Origin: Pinus tabuliformis
Lineage: Eukaryota > Streptophyta > Pinopsida > Pinales > Pinaceae
NCBI GenBank assembly: GCA_031772625.1
Contig: CM062807.1
Coordinates: 1,145,677,007-1,145,741,006, forward strand
Reading direction: 5' to 3'
Length of the DNA stretch: 64,000 bases
Shown: one piece after another, positions 21,780 through 32,554 of the stretch
Numbering within the stretch: the first letter of the stretch is position 1
Layout: every line of letters starts with the position of its first letter
Program-made: the position numbers and the translations under genes
The notes under the pieces: model-generated
The model's database searches: none
Told to the model about the DNA's origin: nothing
The model's input: the letters and a program-made list of their open reading frames with translations, nothing else

Positions 21780-22650
21780 AGAAGGTAAATCCCAAATATT
21801 CTTTCTTAACACCCCATTAATGATTCAGGTGCATATCAACAAAATACCCTTTTCCCCAAGATCCTCACTATCAAGTAAATATCTAGGGGTACCTCTAGTG
21901 ATAAATAGTGGAAGGGGGTTAAAATGGAAGAAATCTCTCTATCAAAGATAAACAAACAACTTGAAGGTGGGACATTTCGCTTTTTGTCCCTAGTACTACT
22001 GAAAAGAATTTTACAAGCATTATCAGTATCCCGATTCTCAATGATACCAGTGCCACAAAAAATAATACATTAGATGGAGAAATATATAAAAACTGCTTGT
22101 GGAGAGGCCCCCAATTTGGAAAACAAATGGCCACTGATCACATGGGAAAATATATGTACCCTAAAGAATAATACAGGCTTGGGAGTCAGAAAAATGAAAA
22201 ATTTAAATATTGCTTTTCAAGCAAACTGAGTTAGAGGCAACATAAAGAAAGGTCAGCATTTTTGGCCCATATACGGAAAGAAAGGTACACACCAAACGCT
22301 CATTGGCAAGATATAGCCAGAATAAGTACACTTCCTAATGGAGGTCATATTTGGAAGATTGTGATGAAGGAGATGAGAACGATCCTCAAAGGCAGCTTAT
22401 AGGAAAAGCAACATGGAAGACCAATAAATGATTTAACAGCCCTCCCAAGATGATATAGCAATAATCTTCGAAGGAAACTTAAGGTAGAAAGTAAGGGACA
22501 AAGTGCGGGCAAGAATCCCGAACCTGGTGGCTTGGAATAAATGATCAGAAAGAAATCGTAAAATATTTTGGGAAAGCAAATCACTATTAGATATACAAAA
22601 CAAATCATTATTGTATATCCAAGATAGGGTCTTTATGAACAGTGTTGGGT
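21780..22650 (+). pseudogene. Second LINE remnant (C-terminal RT region) in intron 1
   Basis: Across several frames the + strand reads KYLGVPLVINSGRGLKWKKS, FLSLVLLKRILQALSVSRFS, MIPVPQK, WPLITWENICTLKNNTGLGV and RKMKNLNIAFQAN. This order (KYLGVPL, later PLITW, then GLGVRxMxxLNIA) is typical of plant non-LTR elements downstream of the catalytic box. It is heavily frameshifted and antisense to the host pseudogene. Confidence 0.65.
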
Positions 22651-22919
22651 ATATATATTATCAAGAAGGTGGACGGAAAAAGATTTAAAGAAAGGTTACC
22701 AGAAGAAGGTTTAAAGGGGTAGTAGATAACATACGATAACTTAATAATATCCGACCAGTAATCATGAATAGGTCAAAACGACTACTAGGTATATGAGAAA
22801 CCAGACATAACTAGAATGAGAATGAAAATGCAATTCCTATAAAAGCATATGTAACGTCTAAAGTATTAAAAACCACACTTGGTAGTTAAACAAAACGCGA
22901 TCAGATAATTAAAATTATT

Positions 22920-23225
22920 AATTAAAATAAGCTTTGATAGAGCTTCAAGAGGCAACTTTGACAGAGTTAGTATTGGAGAAACTGCCAACAAACTTGTGGG
23001 AATAATGAATCTTAGCAAAGGTTTAATTCTACTGAAAGATTTGACCATTCTGCAGCTAATAATAAAATCATTATTAGTCAGAATAAGCTTTTATAGAGCC
23101 TCAAGAGGCAATTCTGACAGGGCTAGTATAGGAAAACCGACAACAATTTTGTAGGAATAATTACCTTTAGCGGAGGTTGGATTCTACAGAAAGATTAGAC
23201 CATTCTGCAACTAATAATAATAGGA
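22920..23225. repeat. Imperfect direct repeat, about 145-150 bp units
   Basis: AATAAGCTTTGATAGAGCTTCAAGAGGCAA (first copy, about 22925) recurs as AATAAGCTTTTATAGAGCCTCAAGAGGCAA (about 23080). Both are followed by matching text that ends GACCATTCTGCA(G/A)CTAATAATAA. The divergence suggests an old duplication. It lies directly before the copia insertion. Confidence 0.7.
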
Positions 23226-23396
23226 GATTTTGTGTTAATTATAGACAAAGTCGAGAAGTGGAGTTCAAAGAAGATGGGGATATACTCAATATCTAACTGG
23301 CACCTGGCTCCCCCTCACAAGGAAATCTCTCTAGATGGTGTGGACTATAAATTGAATTAGACAATCGTATCTCTAAATTTAACTAGAAGAAGCCAA

Positions 23397-23780
23397 TGTT
23401 GGATCAGGTGCACAGCAAAAATTAAATAAACACAGAATTAACACAACAGAACAATCAAGCACATAGGAGACAATTTTTAACGTGGTTCACCCAACCAATC
23501 TGGGCTACGTCCACCAAACATAGGCATCAGGAGTTTATTAATCAAATCAGGAGATTACATCATGAAAGCCTCACAAAACTCTCACACTCTTAGCAAACCA
23601 TCCAAATGGTTGCCTGTTATATAGCCCAGAGAATCTAACAGCCTCATTAATTCCCTCACATCAAATATAGGAGGCATTAACTCCCTCCCAACAAACTGGA
23701 GCTAATCTAGGAACTGAATTCCTATTGTTGTCACCTTCAGAGATTTTTGCCTATTTCATCCCAAACAGAAAATCTCAACA
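23397..23780 (-). repeat. Copia 3' LTR (left)
   Basis: 384 bp, differing from its partner by about three substitutions (under 1%). It starts TGTTGGATCAGGTGCACAG and ends ATCTCAACA. The low divergence implies a recent insertion. Confidence 0.95.
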
Positions 23781-23791
23781 ATCTCCACCTT
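23781..23791 (-). other. Copia polypurine tract
   Basis: The - strand bases AAGGTGGAGAT directly precede the 3' LTR, a form common in plant copia elements. Confidence 0.85.
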
Positions 23792-23826
23792 GACAACAAT
23801 TCCCCTGATGCCCTGTTATTATTATT

Positions 23827-25326
23827 TTATCTTTTCTGCAAGCCAAGAGAAGCCAAACACCAGCGTAGCTTCTCCAACAAAATTGGTTTCGTGAACATGT
23901 CTGCACAGTTCTCCTTTGTATGCACCTTTTCAAGAGAGACTCCCCTTTCAGTGATAACCTGTCTTACAAAATGATATTTGATTGGAATATGCTTTGATTT
24001 ACTATGATAGGCCGGATTCTTAGCCAAATGTATTGCACTTTGACTGTCACAAAGTAACCTGATGTTGTCCTGTAACCTACCAAACTCACCAAGCAAACCT
24101 TTCAACCAAACCGCCTCTTTGCAAGCATGCGAAGCAGCAATGTATTCTGCTTCAGTAGTGGATAAAGCAACAATGTTTTGTAGCTTTGACATCCAGCTTA
24201 TAGCTCCACCTGCAAGAGTAAAGACGTACCCTGAAGTTGATCTTCTCTTATCCAAATCACCTGCAAAATCGGAATCAACATATCCACAAACAAATTCACT
24301 ACTCTTATTGTAAGAAATACAATAACTACTTGTGCCTCTCAAGTACCGAAGCCCCCATTTCACTGCTGGCCAGTGTTCTTTACCCGGATTTTCCATGTAC
24401 CTGCTGACAACCCCAACTGCATGTGAAATATCTGGTCGAGTACAAACCATCGCATACATCAAACATCCTACTACATTGGCATAAGGAATTCGAGACATAT
24501 AATCCTTTTCTTCATCTGTATTAGGACATAAACTCGAAGAAAGCTTAAAATGGGAAGCTAAAGGGACTGACACAGGCTTCACATTATTCATACCAAACCT
24601 CAAAAGTATTTTCTCAACATACTTCTGTTGTGATAGCCACAGCTTACCATTGCCCCTGTCTCTGAAAATCTCCATGCCCAAAATCTGTCTTGCCGCTCCT
24701 AGATCTTTCATATCAAACGTCCTTGCCATCTGAGTCTTCAACCTGTTGATTTCTTTAATGCTTTTGCTTGCTAAAAGCATATCATCAACATATAACACTA
24801 AGATAATGAACATGCCATTATTTAACTGCTTAAAATAAACACAATGATCATATTCACTTCTTACATATTTCTGACTCAACATGAAAGAATCAAACTTCTT
24901 ATACCACTGCCGAGGCGACTGCTTCAGGCCATATAATGACTTCTTGAGCCTGCAGACAAATTTCTCATTGCGATGGTGAACAAACCCTTCCGGTTGTTCC
25001 ATATATATTTCCTCATCTAAATCACCATGTAGAAATGCAGTCTTAACATCTAACTGCTGCAACTCTAAATCAAGCAAAGCCACTAATGCTAACACAAGTC
25101 TAATTGAAACAATTTTAACCACTGGTGAAAATATCTCATGAAAGTCTATGCCAGCTTTCTGAGAAAACCCCTTTGCAACCAGTCTCGCTTTGTACCTGTC
25201 TTTCGTATCATTCACACCCCGTTTCAGCTTGAACACCCACTTGCATCCCACAGTTTTCCTGCCTTTGGGAAGTTCGACCAGATCCCACGTGCCATTCTTA
25301 CCTAAGGCCATCATTTCTTCCTTCAT
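23827..25326 (-). pseudogene. Copia reverse transcriptase and RNase H
   Basis: An open 499-codon frame from ATG at 25326. RT starts WDLVELPKGRKTVGCKWVFK, includes KTAFLHGDLDEEIYMEQPEG and SLYGLKQSPRQWYKKFD, and has an intact catalytic LYVDDMLLA box. RNase H follows: GYVDSDFAGD, STSGYVFTLAGGAISW, STTEAEYIA and CDSQSAIHLAKNP, all with acidic residues kept. It ends in the normal C-terminal tail (CADMFTKP). The domains look catalytically sound; only the link to the upstream frame is broken, near 25340. Confidence 0.93.
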
Positions 25327-25328
25327 GG

Positions 25329-25828
25329 CTGCTTTCCATTACAGCTTCCTGATAACACAAAGGTTCATCATCATTAGCGATCAAAGCAACTGAAGTAACA
25401 TGATCATCATACCTTCTTGGAGGACGTTTGATCCTTGTAGACCTCCTTAAGAATGTTTCTGGTGCTTCTACAATTGGCTGTCTATCAACTGTAGGAATTT
25501 CTTCATGATCGCCATCTGAGACCTGTTCATGTCCTCCATCTGAACCCTGTTCATAATCTGATTCTGAAACCTGTTCATGACTAGAATCTGAACTATGGTC
25601 GTTATGACTATCATTAGAAATGCTGTCAAACTAAATATGTTGGGAATCAGATACATCATCCTGTTTCAATCTACTATTTACATCTAACTGTACAAGAGAG
25701 GATTCATTAAACTTTACATCTCTGTTGATGATGATTTTGCGGGTAGTAGGATCCCACAATCTATATCCCTTTGTTCCATCACCATACCCAACAAAGATAT
25801 ACCTTTTAGACTTTGGATCTAATTTAGT
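25329..25828 (-). pseudogene. Copia linker between integrase and RT, broken
   Basis: Readable text after the stop at 25826-25828 includes KSKRYIFVGYGDGTKGYRLW and RKIIINRDVKFNESS, the end of the integrase region. A Ser/Asp/Glu/Gln-rich linker with a repeated SD-x-(D/G)HEQVS pattern follows, then RRSTRIKRPPRR. A TGA at 25826-25828 could be a former CGA, and a TAG near 25632 and a small deletion near 25340 also interrupt it. Confidence 0.75.
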
Positions 25829-27424
25829 TCACTGATGTTTAGGCACTAGAGCATACGCATCACAACCAAACACTCTGAGTTTAGAATAGTCACAAGGGTG
25901 TCCTTTCCATACCTCTTGCGGAATCTTGCAGCCTATCGCCGTTGATGGAGATCGGTTTATCACATAACAAGCTGTTGCCACTGCTTCTGTCCACAACTCC
26001 TTTTGCAACCCGGCGTTACTCAGCATACACCTTGCTCTTTCTAGAAGAGTCATGTTCATGCGTTCAACAACTCCATTCTGCTGAGGAGTATAAACCGTGG
26101 TCTTATGTCTTTCGATCCCTGCATCCTTGCAATAGCTGTCAAACTCCTTGGAGGAAAACTCACCACCATTGTCAGTTCTTAAACATTTTATAGTTCTACC
26201 AGTGCTGTTTTCTACCAATGCTCTAAACTGCTTGAAAACTGTAAAAACATCAGACTTCTTTTTCAACATGTAGACCCATACTTTCCGAGAAAAGTCATCA
26301 ATGAATGATACAAAATAAGACGAACCACCATATGACGCTGTAGGGGCTGGACCCCAAACATCTGAATGGATATAATCAAGTATGCCTTTACTAGTATGTT
26401 TGCCTGTTTTAAACTTTTGTTTACTTTGTTTACCAAACAGACAATGTTTACAGAAATCCAATTTTCCAGATCTTAGATTAGGAAGTAACTTTCGGTCAGC
26501 CAAAATTTTCAATCCTCTTTCACTCATATGCCCCAATCTTTGATGCCATAAGTGAATGGAACTACTGTCATGTTTAGACACAGACACATGATCTGACCCA
26601 GTTCTACCTTCTAACTGAAATAGATTTCCTACTTTCTTAGCTTTCATAACTAGTAAGATGCCTTTGCAAATTTTCATTACTCCACCTTGAATTACAGTTT
26701 TATATCCATTTGAATCAAGTGCTCCTAATGAAATCAAATTTTTTCTTAAATCTGGTACATGCCTCACATCTGTTAATATTTTTGTTGTCCCATCAAACAT
26801 TTGCAGTTGTATGCTCCCAATTCCCACAATATCACATGTTACATCATTACCCATGTACACAACACCATCATCAATTGATTTATATGTTTTAAACCAATCT
26901 TTATGTATACACATGTGGTTAGATGCCCCGGAATCTAACAACCAATGTTGATCATGTTTTGAAACATTAACAGACAATACCTCATCACTCATACCTGAAC
27001 CAGATACTGAACCTGTATCTGTGGTGTTGGCTTCCTTCTTTTCTATCGAAGAGCCGTCTTTAGCAGCCTGCTTTCGCTTCCAGCAATCCTTTTTCAGATG
27101 CCCAGCCTTGCCACAATGCCAACACTTCACCTTTGGCTTCTTTCCTTTGGACTTTGAACGAGAGTCGCTATGCTTGCCCCCGGAGTGTCTCTCTCGTGAG
27201 CGACCTCTGGCCATCATTACCTCTGATGTAGAGGTGTCTGCATTCGACCTCTTCCTTGTCTCTTCAGCCAACAAGGCTCCAACAACATCGTCAAACTCAA
27301 GAATTTCTGATGTACTAAAGCTTATGGAAGTAACAAAGTGATCCCAGGATTCAGGCAATGAACATAATAGAGTTATTGCCTTATCCTCTAAATCAAATTT
27401 CACATCTAGACTGTCTAATTGCAC
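25829..27424 (-). pseudogene. Copia Gag C-terminus, protease and integrase
   Basis: The 531-codon open frame opens in the Gag capsid tail (VQLDSLDVKFDLEDKAITLL). The nucleocapsid knuckle CWHCGKAGHLKKDC follows, then protease with intact WLLDSGASNHMC. Integrase shows the zinc-binding HLWHQRLGHMSERGL...CKHC part and the core with DYIHSDVWGP, LRTDNGGEFSSKEF and TPQQNGVVERMN, so all three acidic residues are present. The apparent first codon is TTG and the real polyprotein begins further up in the Gag ATG frame. Confidence 0.93.
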
Positions 27425-27804
27425 CAATAAGGTATTACAGCAATTGAGGTACCTTCTTTCATCCGCAAACCGTAAAGCTGTCGTTTCAGGAGAATCCGAT
27501 TTGTCAAAGATTTCGTCATATAGAGCTTCTCAAGCTTCGACCACAAGCCTGCGGCGGTTTTCTCTGACACAATGTTGAACAGAACATCGTCCGCCAGACA
27601 TAACCGAATTGCGCTCAGAGCTCTATCGTCCTTCTCATCCCATTCATCCTCCGTCATGGAAGGAGGTCTTTTGTTTTTCCCCAACAGTGCTTTCGTCACA
27701 CCTTGTTGAACCAGCAGATCGTGCATCTTTACCTTCCAGATCTCAAAATTATTTTTCCCATTAAATTTCTCTATTTCAAAACGGGCACTCTGTGTTTTGG
27801 CCAT
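27415..27804 (-). pseudogene. Copia Gag N-terminus
   Basis: ATG at 27804 begins MAKTQSARFEIEKFNGKNNF, then IWKVKMHDLLVQQGV, DEKDDRALSAIRLCLADDVL and LWSKLEKLYMTKSLTNRI, the Tnt1-type Gag. After GTSIA a short deletion throws the frame, so it ends at 27415. The text resumes as NTLLVQLDSLDV in the next frame. About five to six residues of the helix are missing. Confidence 0.93.
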
Positions 27805-28149
27805 CTCGTCAAAGAATCTCCAATTTCAATTTGAAATACTAGCAATTTAAAAAACAAAATTGCATATGCCTTTGTTTTTACACAACAAAGAAAAACTGCC
27901 TATGCCTTTGTACCTGTGCCTTTAAAAAAAAAAAAAAACAAACTGCCCTGTGCACTTATATTAGAACTGTCTTTATTCTATTTGCCTTTATTTAACTGTT
28001 TAAACAACCAGCAAATATATATATAAAGCCTTCGTTATGAATCCAACCAGGATTTAGTTTGCAAATGATTCTTGCCACCGTCAGTTTCATACATCCGTAA
28101 GCAAAGTTCAGGCTTACAAAGACAGTATTCTAATACCTAGTATAAAATA

Positions 28150-28600
28150 ACACTGTGCTGCGCACGCTGTACATCAAAAAACAAAACTGCAATTCGCCGT
28201 TTTAAAATATATCAACGCAGATCTTGGAAAAAACCACGCCCTTTTTTAAATGTACATTCCCACCGGTTTAAATATGAATCAACGCCGTGTTTGAATATAT
28301 ATCAACGCAGGTTATCACAATATCCATTGCCGTTTTCAAAATACATATTCACGCTGTTGTGAAAATAAATACCCATGCTATTTTTAAAAAACAAACATAT
28401 ATCCACGCTGGTTTCAAAATAGATACCCACGCTGTTTATAACATATCAACACCGTGTTTAAAACTATCGTTTTAAAAACGCTTTAACTCAAACTGCGTCA
28501 TACCGTTTTCAATACACAGTTTCTAATGCATATCAAGAATACGTTTTTGAAAACTGCGTCATACCGTTGTCAATACACGCTGTTCTCCGCATCGGAACGG
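28150..28600 (-). repeat. Degenerate repeat array in copia leader
   Basis: Between gag and the 5' LTR, on the + strand, a core like CACGCTGTTTTAAAATA with ATATATCAACGC-type neighbours recurs about ten times at roughly 27-45-bp intervals (for example 28215, 28290, 28345, 28405 and 28430). Two later copies share AAACTGCGTCATACCGTT exactly (28490 and 28553). The array occupies the transcribed untranslated leader. Confidence 0.7.
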
Positions 28601-28759
28601 TTTGAAGAGCGCCCACCAAATCCAACGCTGATCAAGTGCTACCGAATCACTTTACACAGCGCACCTCCAATCACAACGCACAGCAACGTATACGCAGCAG
28701 CAAACATCCACGATCACGCCAATCCACCTCCAGTACGCAAGTCTCAGCACCTCCAACAT

Positions 28760-28771
28760 GCTCTGATACCA
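28760..28771 (-). other. Copia primer-binding site (initiator tRNA-Met)
   Basis: The - strand reads TGGTATCAGAGC two bases inside the right LTR, the usual plant initiator tRNA-Met site. Confidence 0.93.
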
Positions 28772-28773
28772 AT

Positions 28774-29157
28774 TGTTGGATCAGGTGCACCGCAAAAATT
28801 AAATAAACACAGAATTAACACAGCAGAACAATCAAGCACATAGGAGACAATTTTTAACGTGGTTCACCCAACCAATCTGGGCTACGTCCACCAAACATAG
28901 GCATCAGGAGTTTATTAATCAAATCAGGAGATTACATCATGAAAGCCTCACAAAACTCTCACACTCTTAGCAAACCATCCGAATGGTTGCCTGTTATATA
29001 GCCCAGAGAATCTAACAGCCTCATTAATTCCCTCACATCAAATATAGGAGGCATTAACTCCCTCCCAACAAACTGGAGCTAATCTAGGAACTGAATTCCT
29101 ATTGTTGTCACCTTCAGAGATTTTTGCCTATTTCATCCCAAACAGAAAATCTCAACA
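28774..29157 (-). repeat. Copia 5' LTR (right)
   Basis: 384 bp with ends identical to the left copy. It differs at CACCG/CACAG, ACAGCAG/ACAACAG and CCGAATGG/CCAAATGG. Confidence 0.95.
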
Positions 29158-29381
29158 GCCAACAGTGATGGATTTCTATTTTTTTTAAATGCCACTTACG
29201 GAAACAACACTCAGAAATCTATATCAAACTCTGCATTTTTGTCCATGAACAGCCCAACACCAACCTAAAGTGTTAATGAAAAGGAAACATAAGGAAAACC
29301 GATGAAAATACATGAAGCTACAGATAAGATACAAACTTCCTTGCAATGAAAACAACAATAAAAAGAAATAATAATAATTAC

Positions 29382-29522
29382 CTCAGCTATCTTACAAATA
29401 GAATAATGTCCTTCATTTCCCCAAGCTTTCACACCATTTTGAGGAGCCATACCAACAAGGAGAAGGAAGATAAATATCTCCATTCCAATTCCAACCAACA
29501 TTAAACACCCAAACCGACCCAT
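29382..29522 (-). pseudogene. S1/P1 nuclease exon 1 (signal peptide)
   Basis: From ATG at 29522 the exon encodes MGRFGCLMLVGIGMEIFIFL, then LLVGMAPQNGVKA and WGNEGHYSICKIAE, ending at donor GTAATT. The first 33 residues form a signal peptide with a hydrophobic core. Cleavage before the Trp gives the conserved mature N-terminus, whose Trp and His bind zinc. The exon is 141 nt, phase 0, with no lesion. An upstream in-frame extension has only a TTG start, so the ATG was chosen. Confidence 0.9.
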
Positions 29523-30618
29523 TATCACCAAAACCTCTCCAATCCTCTGTAGTTTTCCCAAAATATTTTATGTTGCAATCTGCTGATTCCGTAGCTACTG
29601 CAAAATTCACCCAAGAAACGACGACTCTGCTCAGCACAACAGTAAAAGCATCGTTCATCTTTATACAATGTGTAGAAAATGTGAAGGTGAAGAATCCGTT
29701 TAGCGCAAGTATTCTCGTTCACAGCACTGCATTGCTTGAAGTTTTGGCATCCAATCCATCAATATTAAAACATCCATATTATCAGAGGGATCACAATTCC
29801 ACAGTCTGCTTACACTCTTAAAAGCAAAATCATTCCCACGAGATTATACTTTCAGCGCGTGTGATAGTGTTTCCATTCAAAGTGATAGTTAGTGGTTAGT
29901 GGAGGAAACGGAACCAGCCCTGAAAGGGGCTTGAAGTTCAGTCACGTAAAGTATACTAGGGAATATCAATGTCCGGCGCGCTTTGCCGGTTTCGCACTGA
30001 CGTTGACCGAACGAACAATAAAACTCGATATGATATATAATTTGAAATTTTTAAAGAAATAATCCAATTAACTTGGACGACGTGGTTTGGATGTAACGGT
30101 ATTTTGTTAACAGCTTGATGTGTTTACGTTACGTAAGAAAGATCATATCGGCGTCCTTGCAAAATGCCAACGTCATTAAAAGCCATAATTTCATAGTATG
30201 GGGCATAATATTTTGTACGAATCGATTCGTTTAAGTGAGATTTTTTGGTGGGTTTTTTCAATGTATTTTTTTAAATTTCGTCGGAATTTATTGAAATCAC
30301 AAAGTTTGATGGGTAACTCCTGCCCAGTCGAAGTGTCTTAGGGGTTTTTTATGGTGTTGAATCCATATATAGTCAAAAAACCAGTTTAAATAACACACAT
30401 CAAGATTTCACCTCAAATTTTTCAGTTAGATTTTGGCATGAAAGTCCATAAAGTGGTACTAAAGACAACTCCTTTTAAAAATTTAGTGGCCAAAGGTTTT
30501 GAAAAGATAAGATAGTGAATGGATGTTTTTGTTAAGATATTATGCAAAAAAGTTATGGTCCAAATCTCTTGTGGCCATTTATTTTAAAAAAAGAAAAAAA
30601 AAAAGTGTTTTTTTTTTT
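29523..30618. other. 5' flank of nuclease pseudogene
   Basis: It would contain promoter and 5' UTR of the - strand gene. No TATA box could be assigned with confidence. A poly-A/T-rich stretch lies at 30580-30618. No coding potential seen. Confidence 0.4.
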
Positions 30619-31510
30619 GGATGATCTAGTGATTGGCACAATGGGATGTTATCCCCTTCGCCCTATTTCAAATCCCATGGGGGACATCTTTGGCGTCTTG
30701 TGATAAGGCTCAAGGAGTAGACTCCCCACCCTTGTGGACTCTTGGCTCTTGGTAAGTTATAAATTCCTGGTATGTCTGGCTTATAGGTTATTGGATACTC
30801 TTGGCATTATAGTGGCAACCACTAGGTTTGAACATAGGTTTACCAAGATTACTCCAATGAGTGACTAATTCACCATGGTTAAAAAAAATATTACAAATAC
30901 AATCCCTCGCCAAGATTACTCCTATGAGTTACGAGTTAATCATGGTTATATATATAGTCCTCTCGTGGGATGTGGTCATGGTTGGCACGATGGGATGGGA
31001 TGTTATCCCCTCCACCCATCTTCAAATCCCACATGGGCATCTTTGGCCCATTGTGAGAAGGCTCAAGATGTAGGCTCCCCCACCCTCGTGGAGTCTTGGC
31101 TCTTGCTAAGTCATAAATTCTTGGTATATCTAGCTTACACGTTGTTGGATATAGTTTTGGTGTTATAGTGACAACTGCTAGATTTGATCTTGGGTCTCCT
31201 CCAAATTACTCCAACGAGTTAGCGATTCCCCATGGTAAAAACAATATTGCAAATACATGCCTCCTCATGGGACAACCAAGTGGTTGGCACAATGGGATGT
31301 TATCCCCTTCACCGGGTTCAAATCCCATAGGAGGACATCTTTGGCCCCTTATGATAAGGCTCAAGGATTAGAATCCCCCACTCTCATGGAGGTTTAGTTT
31401 TTACTAAGCCATAAATTCCTGGTATATATGACTTATGGGCAATGAAATATACTCTTGGTGTGATAGCGGCAACAAATACTACGCCCATAGTACTCCAAGA
31501 AGTTATTGAT
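30619..31510 (+). repeat. Three tandem SINE-like units with tRNA-like heads
   Basis: Units start near 30619, 30966 and 31268. Each head reads (A/G)GTGGTTGGCACAATGGGATG-like text, then TTATCCCC and a B-box-like GGTTCAAATCC (clearest at 31315-31325). The body shares CATCTTTGGC, AAGGCTCAAG, CCCCAC, CTCTTG and CATAAATTC(C/T)TGGTAT and ends in an A-rich stretch (CATGGTTAAAAAAAATATT). An internal Pol III promoter and A-rich end fit a tRNA-derived SINE. Direct head-to-tail triplication is unusual. The heads do not fold as a functional tRNA by eye. Confidence 0.6.
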
Positions 31511-31659
31511 TCAACATAATAAAAAATATAATATTACAATGGTAGAATGGAAAAGTAAATTGTGCATTTGATTTTCATAATACATGAAGGCAAGCGTGGG
31601 ATGGGATATGAAGGTGTGATGGAATGTAAGGGTGGGCATAAAGTGCTTCTCTATCTTCC

Positions 31660-31820
31660 GTTGGGTTAATTTACACTATAATACCACATTTAATTTATGT
31701 GTTTCCTGAGCATTATTTTACACACTGTAGAATCCATTGAGTTAATTTACACTATAAAACCACATTCAATTTATGCATTTCTTCTTGACTATTTTTTGCA
31801 CTGAAAATTTATATTACTTT
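31660..31820. repeat. Short direct repeat of about 75 bp
   Basis: GTTAATTTACACTATAATACCACATT...TTATGTGTTTC (about 31664) is repeated as GTTAATTTACACTATAAAACCACATT...TTATGCATTTC (about 31740), just left of element B. Confidence 0.75.
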
Positions 31821-31851
31821 TATGTATTTGCTCAATATTATATTAGCTTAA

Positions 31852-32540
31852 TGATCCGGATTTAAGCAGGAACGCAATATATTACAGAGATAACCATAAA
31901 TACAGAGATGCGATAACCATAAAAACAGAGATGCAACAGAAATAATAATATGCGATAACCATAAAAACAGAGATGCCGCGGAAAAAAATACTTCATTTCA
32001 TTAATGGAGAATACTGAAATATGCTTACAAATAGAAATAACCCAGCTAGGGCGATGGTAGCTTATCTCTGAGAAGAGATGTGTCGGCTACATGCCTCTGA
32101 ACTGTTTTGAACTGTGTTACAATGAGGCTCGAGGGCCTATTTATTGTTGAGAAACAATGGAAAACCCTTCACATTCCAAAACCTAACCCTAGAAGATGAA
32201 ATGCCAAATTGTGGGCCCCGTTTTTGGGTAAGTTGGTACATCAACTTCCCGGGGTCGCGAATTGGTCATACTATCTCCGTTTGACGTGCATGATAGCTCG
32301 TTGGAAAGATTTCTCCGAGGACTACGACGGAAAAGACGATTTTTATCAGAAAAATCGCTGGCGTGGATTTCCCAAAAAACGTCGTTTAGGGCCTCAAAAC
32401 GGCTCCGGAAGTTTAGGACCCGAAAAACTGCTAAAAATAGTAAACTGTGCTATAATTAAGGAAACTGATAAAAACTGTAAGAAGCACTAGAGGGGATCCA
32501 AGTGGAATTAGCAGGTGGCCACCAATATCCACCTGGATCA
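31852..32540 (-). repeat. Element B 3' LTR (left)
   Basis: 689 bp. Three copies of a GATAACCATAAA(T/A)ACAGAGATG sub-repeat lie at about 31882-31977, against two in element A. A hairpin CGATTTTT/AAAAATCG sits at 32337-32357 in the U3 region. A TATA-like AATAAATAGG is on the - strand near 32138-32147. Confidence 0.95.
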
Positions 32541-32554
32541 TTCCTCCCCCCTTA
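32541..32554 (-). other. Element B polypurine tract
   Basis: AAGGGGGGAGGAA on the - strand, directly before the 3' LTR, identical in form to element A. Confidence 0.85.

Larger units (their letters stand above)
23397..29157 (-). mobile_element. Young Ty1/copia (Tnt1-like) retrotransposon in intron 1
   Basis: Two 384-bp LTRs (23397-23780 and 28774-29157, TGTTGG...CAACA) differ at about three positions. The element is flanked by perfect GCCAA duplications (23392-23396, 29158-29162). Gag, protease, integrase, RT and RNase H appear in copia order on the - strand, the same direction as the host pseudogene. The primer site and purine tract are in place. Small deletions and stops (near 27420, 25828, 25640 and 25340) break the single polyprotein frame, so this copy is not autonomous as it stands. 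The N-terminal Gag text resembles the Tnt1/Tork group; that subgroup is inference. Confidence 0.96.
18594..29522 (-). pseudogene. S1/P1-type plant nuclease (ENDO-like) pseudogene, split over about 10.9 kb
   Basis: Exons on the - strand match the plant S1/P1 nuclease family in order: signal peptide plus WGNEGHYSICKIAE, the CSWADHM/LHFIDT segment, NYTSQLETYG, LLFLSHFMGDVHQ, PLHVGFITDEGGNT and DYFLSRLPIVEKQLAKAGVRL. These secreted zinc enzymes cut RNA and single-stranded DNA, for example in senescence. Zinc-ligand positions W and H (N-terminus), D and H (exon 2), and the H-D-H cluster of exons 4-5 are all present. Several lesions argue against function: a missing acceptor AG and a 10-bp loss in exon 3, a stop in the VW exon, and a frame-breaking deletion near the C-terminus. 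Splice donors elsewhere are canonical. Intron 1 is about 8.7 kb and holds LINE and copia insertions. Confidence 0.82.

Noticed and set aside
18594..29522. Functional S1/P1 nuclease gene
   Set aside because: Exon 3 acceptor and frame, the VW exon stop and the penultimate exon deletion together make a normal product unlikely. Read evidence could reverse this.
29413..29722. Alternative frames over nuclease exon 1
   Set aside because: They are frame shadows of the exon that encodes the signal peptide and WGNEGH start.
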